A stretch of 22,513 nt of DNA from JAUYQR01 sp031377265. GTDB taxonomy: Bacteria > Pseudomonadota > Alphaproteobacteria > Rhodobacterales > Rhodobacteraceae. Shown here piece by piece: positions 15,560 through 22,513 of the stretch (its first letter is position 1; every line of letters begins with the position of its first letter). Position numbers and translations under genes: made by a program. Location of the stretch: contig NZ_JANMET010000122.1 of assembly GCF_031377265.1 (NCBI RefSeq), positions 1 to 22,513 of the forward strand, written 5' to 3'. Below the pieces are notes generated by a model. The model saw only the letters and a program-made list of their open reading frames with translations. It had not been told where the DNA came from and did not search any database.

Positions 15560-18333
15560 ACCAGCCAAGGCTTGATCTGTCGCCGCCGGTGTCCGACGAG
15601 GTGCGCAAGACCACATGCTACATGTGCGCCTGCCGTTGCGGGATCAACGTGCATCTTAAGTCGGGGAAGGTTTCCTACATCGAGGGCAACCGGGATCATC
15701 CGGTGAACAAGGGCGTGCTCTGTGCCAAGGGCGCGGCGGGGATCATGCAGATCACCGCGCCAAGCCGGTTGCGCGCGCCCTTGCGGCGGGTGGGGCCGCG
15801 CGGGTCGGGGGCGTTCGAGGAGATTTCCTGGGACGAGGCGCTGGCTTTGGCCGTGTCATGGATGAAGCCGCTGCGCGAGACTGCGCCGGAGAAGCTCGCC
15901 TTCTTCACCGGGCGCGACCAGAGCCAAAGCCTGACCGGCTGGTGGGCGCAGGCGTTCGGGACGCCGAACTATGCGGCGCATGGCGGGTTTTGTTCGGTCA
16001 ACATGGCGGCGGCGGGGATTTACACCATCGGCGGCGCGTTCTGGGAATTTGGCCAGCCGGATTGGGACCATACCAAGCTGTTCGTCATGTTCGGCGTGGC
16101 CGAGGATCATGACAGCAACCCGATCAAGATCGGCCTTGGCCGGTTGAAGGAACGGGGCGCGCGGGTGATCTCGGTCAACCCGATCCGCACCGGGTATTCG
16201 GCGGTGGCGGATGACTGGATCGGGATCACGCCGGGGACCGATGGGTTGCTGATCCTCAGCCTGATCCATTGCCTGTTGGAGGCGGGGAAGGTCGATCTGC
16301 GCTACCTGGCGCAATTCACCAATGCGGGGCTGTTGGTGAACGAGGCCGGGGGGCCGGAGAAGGGCCTTTTCGCGCGCAACGCCGAAAGCCAGCCCTTTGT
16401 GATCGACAAAACTACCAAGCACCCGGCGGCCTGGGACGGCAAGGCGGTGGAGCCCGATCTGGGGGCGGTCTGGCAGGGCAACCGGACGGTGTTTCAGCAC
16501 ATGGCCGAGATGTATCTCTCGCCCGACTATGCGCCGGAGGCGGTGGCGGCGCGCTGCGGGGTCGGCGCGCTGCGCATCCGGCAGTTGGCGGCGGAACTGG
16601 CCTCGGTGGCGTTTGATCAGGCGATCGTGCTGGATCAGCCCTGGACAGATTTCCGTGGGAACGCACATCCGAACATGCCGGGGCGGCCGGTCAGTTTCCA
16701 CGCGATGCGGGGGATTTCGGCGCATTCCAACGGCTTTCAGACGGCGCGGGCGTTGCACCTTTTGCAGATCGTGCTGGGCACTGTCGAGGTGCCGGGGGGA
16801 TATCGCTTCAAGCCGCCTTACCCCAAACCGGTGGAGGCGCATCCGACGCCGAACTTTGTGACCACGCCCGGCAAACCCCTGTCCGGCCCACATCTGGGCT
16901 ATGTGCGCGGGCCGGAGAATCTGTGCCTGTTGCCCGACGGATCGCCGGCGCGGATCGACAAGGGGTTCTCCTGGGAAAACCCGATGTCGGCGCATGGGAT
17001 GATGCATATGGTCATCCCGAATGCCCATGCGGGCGACCCTTACCGCATCGACACGCTGTTCCTTTACATGGCGAACATGTCGTGGAATTCGTCGATGAAC
17101 ACCGCGTCGGTGATGGAGATGCTGACAGCCAAGGACGGCGACGACTATGTCATCCCGCGCATCATCTATTCGGATGCCTATGCGTCCGAGATGGTGGCCT
17201 ATGCCGATCTGATCCTGCCCGACACTACCTATCTGGAGCGGCATGACTGCATCAGCCTGCTCGACCGCCCGATCTCTGAGCCGGATGCGGCGGGCGACAG
17301 CATCCGCTGGCCGGTGATCGAGCCCGACCGGGATGTGCGGGGCTTCCAGTCGGTGCTTCTGGACCTTGGGGCAAGGCTCGGCCTGCCCGGGATGGTGAAC
17401 GAGGATGGGTCGGCGAAGTTCAAGGACTACGCCGACTACATCGCCAACCACCAGCGCCGCCCCGGCGTGGGGCCGCTGATCGGGTTTCGCGGCAATGGCG
17501 AGGATGTCGGTCGCGGCGCACCGAACCCCGCACAGATAGAGCGCTACATCGAAAACGGCGGCTTCTTTCAGGCGCATGTGCCGGACGAGGCGCGCTACTA
17601 CAAACCTTGGAACGCGGGTTATCAGGATTGGGCTGTTGCCACGAGCTTCTACGAGGCACCGCAGCCGTATCTGTTCAACATCTGGTCGGAACCGATGCGC
17701 AAGTTCCAGCTGGCCGCCGAAGGCCACGGGCCGATCCAGCCGCCCGACCATCTGCGGGCGCGGCTGCGCCAGGCGATGAACCCGCTGCCGGTCTGGTATC
17801 CGCCGTTTGGTGATGATGAGGCGGCGGGCTGGGGCTATCCGCTGCATGCGCTGACACAGCGACCGATGGACATGTATCATTCCTGGGGGTCACAGAATGC
17901 GTGGCTGCGCCAGATCCGGGGCAAGAATTTCCTCTATCTGCCGACCAAGGTCTGGCAGGCGGAAGGGTTTCAGGCGGGGGATTACGCGCGGCTGATTTCG
18001 CCCAATGGCGGCATCACGGTGCCGGTGGCGCATATGGCGGCGCTGAACGAAAACACGGTCTGGACCTGGAATGCCATCGGCAAGCGCAAGGGGGCCTGGG
18101 CTTTGGACGATGCCGCGCCCGAGGCGACGGAGGGGTTCTTGCTCAACCATCTGATTTCGGAACTGCTGCCCGCCAAGGGTGACGGGCACCGCTATTCCAA
18201 TTCTGATCCGGTGACGGGACAGGCGGCTTGGTTCGACCTGCGCGTGCGGATCGAGCGGGTAGGGCCGCGGGATCATTCTGACCCCGCGTTCCCGCCGATC
18301 CCGCGTGTGGTGCCAAAGGGAGAACGGCGATGA
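15556..18333 (+). CDS. soeA: SoeA-type molybdopterin oxidoreductase, catalytic subunit of cytoplasmic sulfite dehydrogenase
   Basis: A 925-residue DMSO-reductase-family molybdoenzyme. The N-terminal [4Fe-4S] site is C21-x2-C24-x3-C28-x27-C56 followed by AKG, and the probable molybdenum ligand is Cys146 in HGGFCSVN. Molybdopterin-domain patterns follow, including VNPIRTGYSAVADDWIGITPGTDG, and a C-terminal LYLPTKVWQAEGFQAGDYARL. There is no twin-arginine signal, so the enzyme stays in the cytoplasm, as expected of SoeABC, which oxidises sulfite to sulfate and passes electrons through SoeB and SoeC to quinone. The family also includes polysulfide and thiosulfate reductases. The missing Tat signal and the xsc operon context favour sulfite oxidation. 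Start and stop both overlap neighbours by ATGA (ackA before, soeB after). Confidence 0.88.
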   Translation: MNQPRLDLSPPVSDEVRKTTCYMCACRCGINVHLKSGKVSYIEGNRDHPVNKGVLCAKGAAGIMQITAPSRLRAPLRRVGPRGSGAFEEISWDEALALAVSWMKPLRETAPEKLAFFTGRDQSQSLTGWWAQAFGTPNYAAHGGFCSVNMAAAGIYTIGGAFWEFGQPDWDHTKLFVMFGVAEDHDSNPIKIGLGRLKERGARVISVNPIRTGYSAVADDWIGITPGTDGLLILSLIHCLLEAGKVDLRYLAQFTNAGLLVNEAGGPEKGLFARNAESQPFVIDKTTKHPAAWDGKAVEPDLGAVWQGNRTVFQHMAEMYLSPDYAPEAVAARCGVGALRIRQLAAELASVAFDQAIVLDQPWTDFRGNAHPNMPGRPVSFHAMRGISAHSNGFQTARALHLLQIVLGTVEVPGGYRFKPPYPKPVEAHPTPNFVTTPGKPLSGPHLGYVRGPENLCLLPDGSPARIDKGFSWENPMSAHGMMHMVIPNAHAGDPYRIDTLFLYMANMSWNSSMNTASVMEMLTAKDGDDYVIPRIIYSDAYASEMVAYADLILPDTTYLERHDCISLLDRPISEPDAAGDSIRWPVIEPDRDVRGFQSVLLDLGARLGLPGMVNEDGSAKFKDYADYIANHQRRPGVGPLIGFRGNGEDVGRGAPNPAQIERYIENGGFFQAHVPDEARYYKPWNAGYQDWAVATSFYEAPQPYLFNIWSEPMRKFQLAAEGHGPIQPPDHLRARLRQAMNPLPVWYPPFGDDEAAGWGYPLHALTQRPMDMYHSWGSQNAWLRQIRGKNFLYLPTKVWQAEGFQAGDYARLISPNGGITVPVAHMAALNENTVWTWNAIGKRKGAWALDDAAPEATEGFLLNHLISELLPAKGDGHRYSNSDPVTGQAAWFDLRVRIERVGPRDHSDPAFPPIPRVVPKGERR

Positions 18334-19067
18334 CACTGTTGCCAACCACGACCGAAAAAAAGCTGGGTCTGGTGATTGACCTTGATACATGCGTGGGCTG
18401 TCATGCCTGCGTGACGGCCTGCAAGGGCTGGAACGATCAGGGCTATGGGGTGCCGTTGTCAGACCAGAACCCATACGGGGCGGACCCTTCGGGGACCTTC
18501 CTCAACCGGGTTCACAGCTATCAGGTGCAACCGGCTGACAGCGCGTCCCAAATCGTGAACTTTCCACGATCCTGCCTGCATTGCGATGACGCGCCTTGTG
18601 TGACCGTTTGCCCGACCGGGGCCAGCTACAAGCGGGCCGAGGATGGCATCGTGCTGGTCAACGAAGATGCCTGCATCGGCTGCGGTCTGTGCGCCTGGGC
18701 CTGCCCTTACGGTGCACGCGAGATGGATGCCGATGCCGGGGTGATGAAGAAATGCACGCTGTGCGTCGACCGTATCTACAACGAAAACCTGCCCGAGGAA
18801 GACCGTGAGCCTGCCTGCGTGCGCACCTGCCCAACCGGCGCGCGGCATTTCGGTGATCTGGGCGACCCTGCCAGTGCGGTCAGCCAGTTGGTGGCCAACC
18901 GGGGTGGCTATGACCTGATGCCGGAGATGGGGACGAGGCCCACCAACAAATACTTGCCCCCGCGCAAGAAGGATCGCCCGGATCAGGCGAGCCTGCTGGC
19001 ACCGCTGTTGGACATCAAGGCCACCGGGTTTGCCGGGTGGCTGGACAAGATGCTAGGGAAGATCTGA
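18330..19067 (+). CDS. soeB: SoeB-type iron-sulfur electron-transfer subunit
   Basis: A 245-residue ferredoxin-like subunit of the DmsB/PhsB family carrying sixteen cysteines in four clusters: C21/C24/C27/C31 (CVGCHACVTAC), C82/C85/C90/C94 (CLHCDDAPCVTVC), C115/C118/C121/C125 (CIGCGLCAWAC) and C142/C145/C163/C167 (CTLC...CVRTC). It is therefore predicted to bind four [4Fe-4S] centres and relay electrons from the molybdenum subunit to the membrane anchor. It lacks a signal peptide, in keeping with a complex on the cytoplasmic face. The ATG overlaps the stop of soeA by ATGA, and the stop is followed at once by the ATG of soeC. Confidence 0.92.
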   Translation: MTLLPTTTEKKLGLVIDLDTCVGCHACVTACKGWNDQGYGVPLSDQNPYGADPSGTFLNRVHSYQVQPADSASQIVNFPRSCLHCDDAPCVTVCPTGASYKRAEDGIVLVNEDACIGCGLCAWACPYGAREMDADAGVMKKCTLCVDRIYNENLPEEDREPACVRTCPTGARHFGDLGDPASAVSQLVANRGGYDLMPEMGTRPTNKYLPPRKKDRPDQASLLAPLLDIKATGFAGWLDKMLGKI

Positions 19068-19937
19068 ATGCATCCCGCTCCTTCGGTGATTGTGTTTTCG
19101 GTGCTGTCGGGGATGGGCTTTGGCTATCTGGCTTTCCTTGGGATCGGGGTGGTGCAGCCCGTTGGCTGGGCCGCGTTCTTTCTGTGGGGATTGGGCTACG
19201 CCTTGGCGGTTGTGGGTCTGATGGCGGCGACGTTCCACCTTGGCAATCCGCAACGGGCGCTGAAGGCGTTCAGCCAGTGGCGGTCCAGCTGGCTAAGCCG
19301 GGAGGCGTGGGTGTCGGTGGCGGCACTGATCACGCTGGCGCCGGTGGCGCTGTCAGATTGGCTGGGATTGGGGTGGCCGCGGGGGCTGGGCATCGTGGGG
19401 GCAGTGCTGGCGCTGGGGACGGTGTTCACCACGTCGATGATCTACACCCAGATCAAGGCGGTGCCGCGCTGGCATCACTGGATCACGCCGGTGATGTTTC
19501 TGGCCTTCGCGCTGACCGGGGGCGCGATCATGGCCGGGCAGGTTTGGGCGGCGGCATTGGCGGCGGGCCTGGGTGCGGTGCTGCTGGCCGTCTGGCAGAT
19601 CGGCGACGGTCAGTTTGCCCGCGCTGGGGTGACGCTGGGGTCGGCGACCGGGCTACAGCGGATCGGCGAGGCCTCGGTGTTCGAACTACCGCACACGGGC
19701 GGGAATTACCTGCTGCGCGAGATGATTTTCCTGGTCGGCCGCAAGCATGGGCTGAAGCTGCGGGGAATTGCGCTGATCTTTGGGGCGGTGTTGCCGGCAG
19801 TGCTGGTTCTTGTGGTTCCGGGGGCATGGGGGATCGCGCTGGCGGCGGTTGCACACCTGATCGGCGCATTTGCCGCGCGCTGGCTGTTCTTTGCCGAGGC
19901 CGAGCATGTGGTGGGCCTTTACTACGGGATGCGATGA
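19068..19937 (+). CDS. soeC: SoeC-type membrane anchor (DmsC family)
   Basis: A 289-residue integral membrane protein with about eight helices, the DmsC type rather than the NrfD type. Recognisable segments are ATFHLGNPQRALKAFSQWRSSWLSREAW early on, SMIYTQIKAVPRWHHW in the middle, and LLREMIFLVGRKH near the third quarter. It is expected to anchor SoeAB and pass electrons to or from ubiquinone. It begins directly after the soeB stop (TGA-ATG), in the same operon. Its last codons overlap the next gene (ATGA at 19934-19937). DmsC-family anchors also serve reductases; the direction of electron flow is inferred from context. Confidence 0.9.
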   Translation: MHPAPSVIVFSVLSGMGFGYLAFLGIGVVQPVGWAAFFLWGLGYALAVVGLMAATFHLGNPQRALKAFSQWRSSWLSREAWVSVAALITLAPVALSDWLGLGWPRGLGIVGAVLALGTVFTTSMIYTQIKAVPRWHHWITPVMFLAFALTGGAIMAGQVWAAALAAGLGAVLLAVWQIGDGQFARAGVTLGSATGLQRIGEASVFELPHTGGNYLLREMIFLVGRKHGLKLRGIALIFGAVLPAVLVLVVPGAWGIALAAVAHLIGAFAARWLFFAEAEHVVGLYYGMR

Positions 19938-21298
19938 TGAAGCTGACCGCGTTCAAGGCCTATGACGTGCGGGGCCGGCTTGGGACCGAGTTGAACGAAG
20001 ACATCGCGCGCCGGATTGCGTGGGCCTTTGCCGAGGTGACCGGCGCCGCGCGGGTGGTGCTGGGGCGCGATTGCCGGGAAAGCTCGATCCGGCTGGCGGG
20101 GGCGGTGACCGAGGGGTTGCTGGCGGTGGGGGTGGAGGTTCTGGACCTTGGTCTGGCCGGGACCGAAGAGATGTATTTTGCCACCAGTCACTTGGGCGCG
20201 GATGGCGGGATCATAGTGACCGCCTCACACAATCCGATGGATTACAATGGGTTGAAGATGGTGGGTGCAGGCGCGCGCCCGCTGTCAGACACGGCATTTG
20301 CAGCGATTCGCACCATGGCCGAGGAGGAGCGACCGTTGCCGCAGCGCGACGGCGGGCATGTTGTGGCGGTGTCCGAGGTGCGGGCGGCCTATGTGGCGCG
20401 AGTACTGGGGTTTGTCGATGTGGCGGCGCTGCGCCCGTTGACGGTGCTGGTGAACGCGGGCAACGGGGCGGCGGGGCCAACCTTTGATGCGCTGGCTGCG
20501 GGGCTGGCAGCCACGGGCGCGCCGCTGCGGTTTCTCCGGATGTTCCATGACCCCGATGGCAGCTTTCCAAACGGTATTCCGAACCCTTTGCTGGCGGAAA
20601 ACCAGCCCGTGACGGCGGCGGCAGTGGTGGCCGCTGGGGCCGATCTGGGGGTGGCGTTTGACGGCGACTTTGACCGCTGCTTTCTGTTTGACGGCAATGG
20701 CGGCTTTGTGGCGGGCGAGTATGTGGTGGGTCTTTTGGCCGAGGCGTTTCTGGCGAAAGAGCCGGGGGCGAGCATCATCCACGATCTGCGCGTGGTGTGG
20801 AACACCCGCGATCTGGTGGCGCGGGCGGGGGGCCGGGCGTTCATGGCGCGCACCGGGCATGTCTACCTGAAGCAGAAGATGCGGGAAACCGGTGCGGTTT
20901 ACGGTGGAGAGATGTCGGCGCATCACTATTTCCGCGATTTCATGGCCTGCGACAGCGGCATGATCCCGTGGTTGCTGGTGGCCGAACTGATGGGCCGCAG
21001 CGGGCGGTCCTTGGCCGATCTTCTGGCCGAGCGGCGGGCGGCGTTTCCGTCTTCGGGCGAGATCAATTTTCGGGTGGCGGATGTGCCAGCTGCGGTTGCG
21101 CGGGTCGAAGCGGCAATGGCGCCCAAGGCCGTGACGCGCGATGACACGGATGGGCTGAGCCTGGAGTTCGCCGATTGGCGGTTGAACCTGCGGGCTTCCA
21201 ATACCGAGCCGTTGCTACGCCTGAACATCGAGGCGCGCGGTGATGAAAGTCTGGTCGCGGCGGGGTTGGCGACGGTGCGCAGCCTGATTGGCGGGTAG
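19934..21298 (+). CDS. Phosphomannomutase/phosphoglucomutase
   Basis: A 454-residue alpha-D-phosphohexomutase, the usual length of AlgC/ManB-type enzymes. Motifs in order: KAYDVRGRLG near the N-terminus, the phosphoserine loop TASHNP with catalytic Ser98, the magnesium loop DGDFDR at about 238-243, the sugar-binding GEMSAHHYF at about 322-330, and the C-terminal phosphate-binding RASNTEPLLRLNIEA. It converts mannose-6-P to mannose-1-P and/or glucose-6-P to glucose-1-P for polysaccharide and glycolipid synthesis. The ATG at 19934 overlaps the soeC stop (ATGA); the next codon (19937) is also ATG. It has no obvious link to taurine breakdown, so its presence at the operon end is odd. It could be co-transcribed by accident of gene order. 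Confidence 0.92.
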   Translation: MMKLTAFKAYDVRGRLGTELNEDIARRIAWAFAEVTGAARVVLGRDCRESSIRLAGAVTEGLLAVGVEVLDLGLAGTEEMYFATSHLGADGGIIVTASHNPMDYNGLKMVGAGARPLSDTAFAAIRTMAEEERPLPQRDGGHVVAVSEVRAAYVARVLGFVDVAALRPLTVLVNAGNGAAGPTFDALAAGLAATGAPLRFLRMFHDPDGSFPNGIPNPLLAENQPVTAAAVVAAGADLGVAFDGDFDRCFLFDGNGGFVAGEYVVGLLAEAFLAKEPGASIIHDLRVVWNTRDLVARAGGRAFMARTGHVYLKQKMRETGAVYGGEMSAHHYFRDFMACDSGMIPWLLVAELMGRSGRSLADLLAERRAAFPSSGEINFRVADVPAAVARVEAAMAPKAVTRDDTDGLSLEFADWRLNLRASNTEPLLRLNIEARGDESLVAAGLATVRSLIGG

Positions 21299-21446
21299 GG
21301 CTATCGTCACACGGCTCGTCGCCCGCTGGCGGCAAGCTGACGGGACAGAGGTGCGCGCTGGATAGCCCGAAATGATGCCTTTGGCAGATAACGCATGGCC
21401 GTCTGGCGAGACTGCGGCAGTGACGTCGCCCTGCGCCATGGTTTCA

Positions 21447-21478
21447 AAAGCGCCTGCATTTAGGGCGCTTTGCCTAAA
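21447..21478. other. Two mutually exclusive small hairpins between the hexomutase and ureD genes
   Basis: AAAGCGCC (21447-21454) pairs with GGCGCTTT (21464-21471), and TTTAGG (21459-21464) pairs with CCTAAA (21473-21478). The two stems share bases so cannot both form. There is no T-run. The first could be a weak terminator for the operon ending at 21298, on either strand. Confidence 0.35.
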
Positions 21479-21527
21479 GATAAATCGGCGATCTGTTCAG
21501 CCAAGACCCGCGGCATGTGGCGGTACC

Positions 21528-21562
21528 GGCTGGCATTGTCACTGCCAGCCCCCCTCGTGACA
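21528..21562 (+). promoter_or_regulatory. Overlapping dyads forming a possible H-type pseudoknot upstream of ureD
   Basis: GGCTGGCA (21528-21535) and TGCCAGCC (21543-21550) are perfect 8-bp inverted arms around TTGTCAC. The loop bases TGTCAC (21537-21542) are in turn perfectly complementary to GTGACA (21557-21562). In RNA this is the layout of an H-type pseudoknot: stem 1 of 8 bp, stem 2 of 6 bp, with 1-nt and 6-nt connecting loops. It ends 20 nt before the ureD ATG and just before its G-rich ribosome binding site. In DNA it could instead be a palindromic operator. The same bases (CTGGCATTGTCACTGCC, 21530-21546) loosely resemble a sigma-54 -24/-12 site. Confidence 0.45.
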
Positions 21563-21582
21563 GTTGGGTTCGGGGGGCGAAG

Positions 21583-22401
21583 ATGACCGTACAAACCACG
21601 ATACCGTTGATGCAGCGCACCACGGGCGAGGCGCTGGTCGAGATCGGCTGTCGTGGCGGGCGCGCGGCTTTGCGGCGGTTGCGGCAGGCGGGGTCGGCAA
21701 AGGCGATCTTGCCGCATGTGGGCGCGATGCCCGAGGTGGTGTTTCTCAACACCTCCGGTGGGCTGACGGCGGGTGATACCTTGCGCTACGGCTTGCGGAT
21801 TGATGCGGGCGTGCGGGCGGCGGGGACCACGCAAACAGCCGAGCGCGCCTACCGGGCTGATGGGGTGCCGGCGATTGTTGGGGTCACGCTGTCGGTGGGC
21901 GAGGGCGGCTGGCTGGACTGGTTGCCGCAGGAGACCATTCTGTTCGACGGCTGCAAGTTGCACCGCAAGACCACGATCACGCTGGCCGAAGGGGCAGGGT
22001 GTCTGGCGCTGGAGGCGGTGGTGCTGGGCCGTGCCGCGATGGGCGAAACGGTGCGGCGGGTGCAGTTCCGTGACCAGCGCGAGATCTGGCGCGGGACGGT
22101 GCCGCTGGCGGTGGAGCCGGTGCTGTTGGACGATGACGCGCTGCGGGCGGGGCCTGCGGGTCTTGGTGGCGCGCGGGCCTTTGCGTCGATCATGATGGTT
22201 GGGGCGCTGGCGGGCGACGGGCTTGATGCGGTGCGTATGGTGTTGGATGAACCGGGGGTGGAGGCCGCAGCGTCGGCATTCGACGGCAAGCTGGTGGTGC
22301 GGATGCTGGCGGCGGATGGCTGGCCCTTGCGGCGCCAGATCGTGCGGGCGCTGGCGGTGATGCGGGCCGGGCAACCGTTGCCGCTCGTCTGGCAGATGTA
22401 G
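21583..22401 (+). CDS. ureD: Urease accessory protein UreD
   Basis: A 272-residue protein (family norm about 270-280) that, with UreF and UreG, helps load nickel into the urease active site in the cytoplasm. Family signs are NTSGGLTAGD (56-65), the TTQTAERAYRA segment, and WLPQETILFDGCKLHRKTTITLA in the middle. Residues LGGARAFASIMMVGALAG and a C-terminal VRALAVMRAGQPLPLVWQM follow. The frame is open from an ATG at 21517, but the 22 extra residues there are unlike UreD and would include the leader dyads. ATG 21583 has a G-rich site (21572-21577) 5 nt upstream. It is first in a ure operon, with ureA 9 bp after its stop. Confidence 0.93.
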   Translation: MTVQTTIPLMQRTTGEALVEIGCRGGRAALRRLRQAGSAKAILPHVGAMPEVVFLNTSGGLTAGDTLRYGLRIDAGVRAAGTTQTAERAYRADGVPAIVGVTLSVGEGGWLDWLPQETILFDGCKLHRKTTITLAEGAGCLALEAVVLGRAAMGETVRRVQFRDQREIWRGTVPLAVEPVLLDDDALRAGPAGLGGARAFASIMMVGALAGDGLDAVRMVLDEPGVEAAASAFDGKLVVRMLAADGWPLRRQIVRALAVMRAGQPLPLVWQM

Positions 22402-22410
22402 GGAGCGGAC

Positions 22411-22513
22411 ATGAATCTGACACCACGCGAAAAGGACAAGCTGCTGGTCAGCCTTGCAGCCATGGTGGCGCGCGGGCGGCTGGCACGTGGGGTCAAACTG
22501 AACCACCCCGAAG
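22411..22513 (+). CDS. ureA: Urease gamma subunit, N-terminal part (cut by window edge)
   Basis: The last 103 bp encode MNLTPREKDKLLVSLAAMVA followed by RGRLARGVKLNHPE, the unmistakable N-terminus of UreA, the small structural subunit of urease (about 100 residues when complete). GGGAG at 22401-22405, overlapping the last base of the ureD stop, lies 5 nt before the ATG. Gene order ureD-ureA matches the standard ureDABC(EFG) operon. The remainder lies beyond the window. Confidence 0.95.
   Translation, partial: MNLTPREKDKLLVSLAAMVARGRLARGVKLNHPE

Noticed and set aside
15856..17880. 674-codon minus-strand open frame opposite soeA
   Set aside because: A shadow of the GC-rich soeA gene; the translation is Arg/His/Pro-rich with no family resemblance, while soeA has all its cofactor motifs.
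19037..19933. Upstream extension of the hexomutase frame across soeC
   Set aside because: Gly/Arg-rich shadow of soeC; the mutase domain begins at ATG 19934 or 19937.
21298..21368. Inverted repeat GGGCTATC/GATAGCCC flanking about 55 bp after the hexomutase gene
   Set aside because: Only 8-bp arms with a long loop and no T-run; too weak to call a terminator or element end.

Overview
The window is GC-rich, densely packed chromosomal DNA. Its gene content (tpa, tauR, xsc, soeABC, AttEFGH-type transporter) and codon use suggest an alphaproteobacterium of the Rhodobacterales (Rhodobacter, Paracoccus and Gemmobacter-like genera). This placement is inferred from family knowledge, not from a database search.

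Layout. Positions 1-844 (minus) hold the start of an NMT1/THI5-like ABC substrate-binding protein, divergent from a RidA-family gene (1083-1472). A three-gene minus-strand operon follows (5621 down to 1476): an ABC ATPase, a fused FtsX-type permease and a secreted lipocalin/CrtC-like protein, which together are an AttEFGH-type system. Divergent from it is a UDP-glucuronate 4-epimerase-like gene (5746-6759).

The core, about 6770-21300, is a taurine dissimilation locus. Tpa (taurine:pyruvate aminotransferase) makes sulfoacetaldehyde. TauR is the MocR-type regulator. Xsc cleaves sulfoacetaldehyde to acetyl phosphate and sulfite. Downstream of xsc, tightly spaced or overlapping, are a DsrE-like protein, a TauE/SafE-type exporter, a short acetate kinase, the three subunits of a cytoplasmic SoeABC-type sulfite dehydrogenase, and a phosphomannomutase/phosphoglucomutase. 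Read together, the cluster takes taurine to acetate plus ATP on the carbon side, and to exported or oxidised sulfite on the sulfur side.

Three upstream regions (tpa, tauR, xsc) carry the same pair of direct repeats of the form CTGG-N-CYTA with an exact 23-bp period. These are very likely the TauR operators.

Between tpa and tauR sits an island with a different character. It holds an AT-richer minus-strand DUF4145 gene with an N-terminal zinc ribbon, then roughly 850 bp without a convincing gene. That stretch contains two copies of a ~190-bp repeat with a perfect palindrome in each, a second dyad repeat and a short tandem repeat.

The right end starts a urease operon (ureD, then ureA cut by the window edge). 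The ureD leader contains a possible H-type pseudoknot or overlapping operator dyads just upstream of the ribosome binding site. No tRNA, rRNA, CRISPR array, transposase or integrase was seen.
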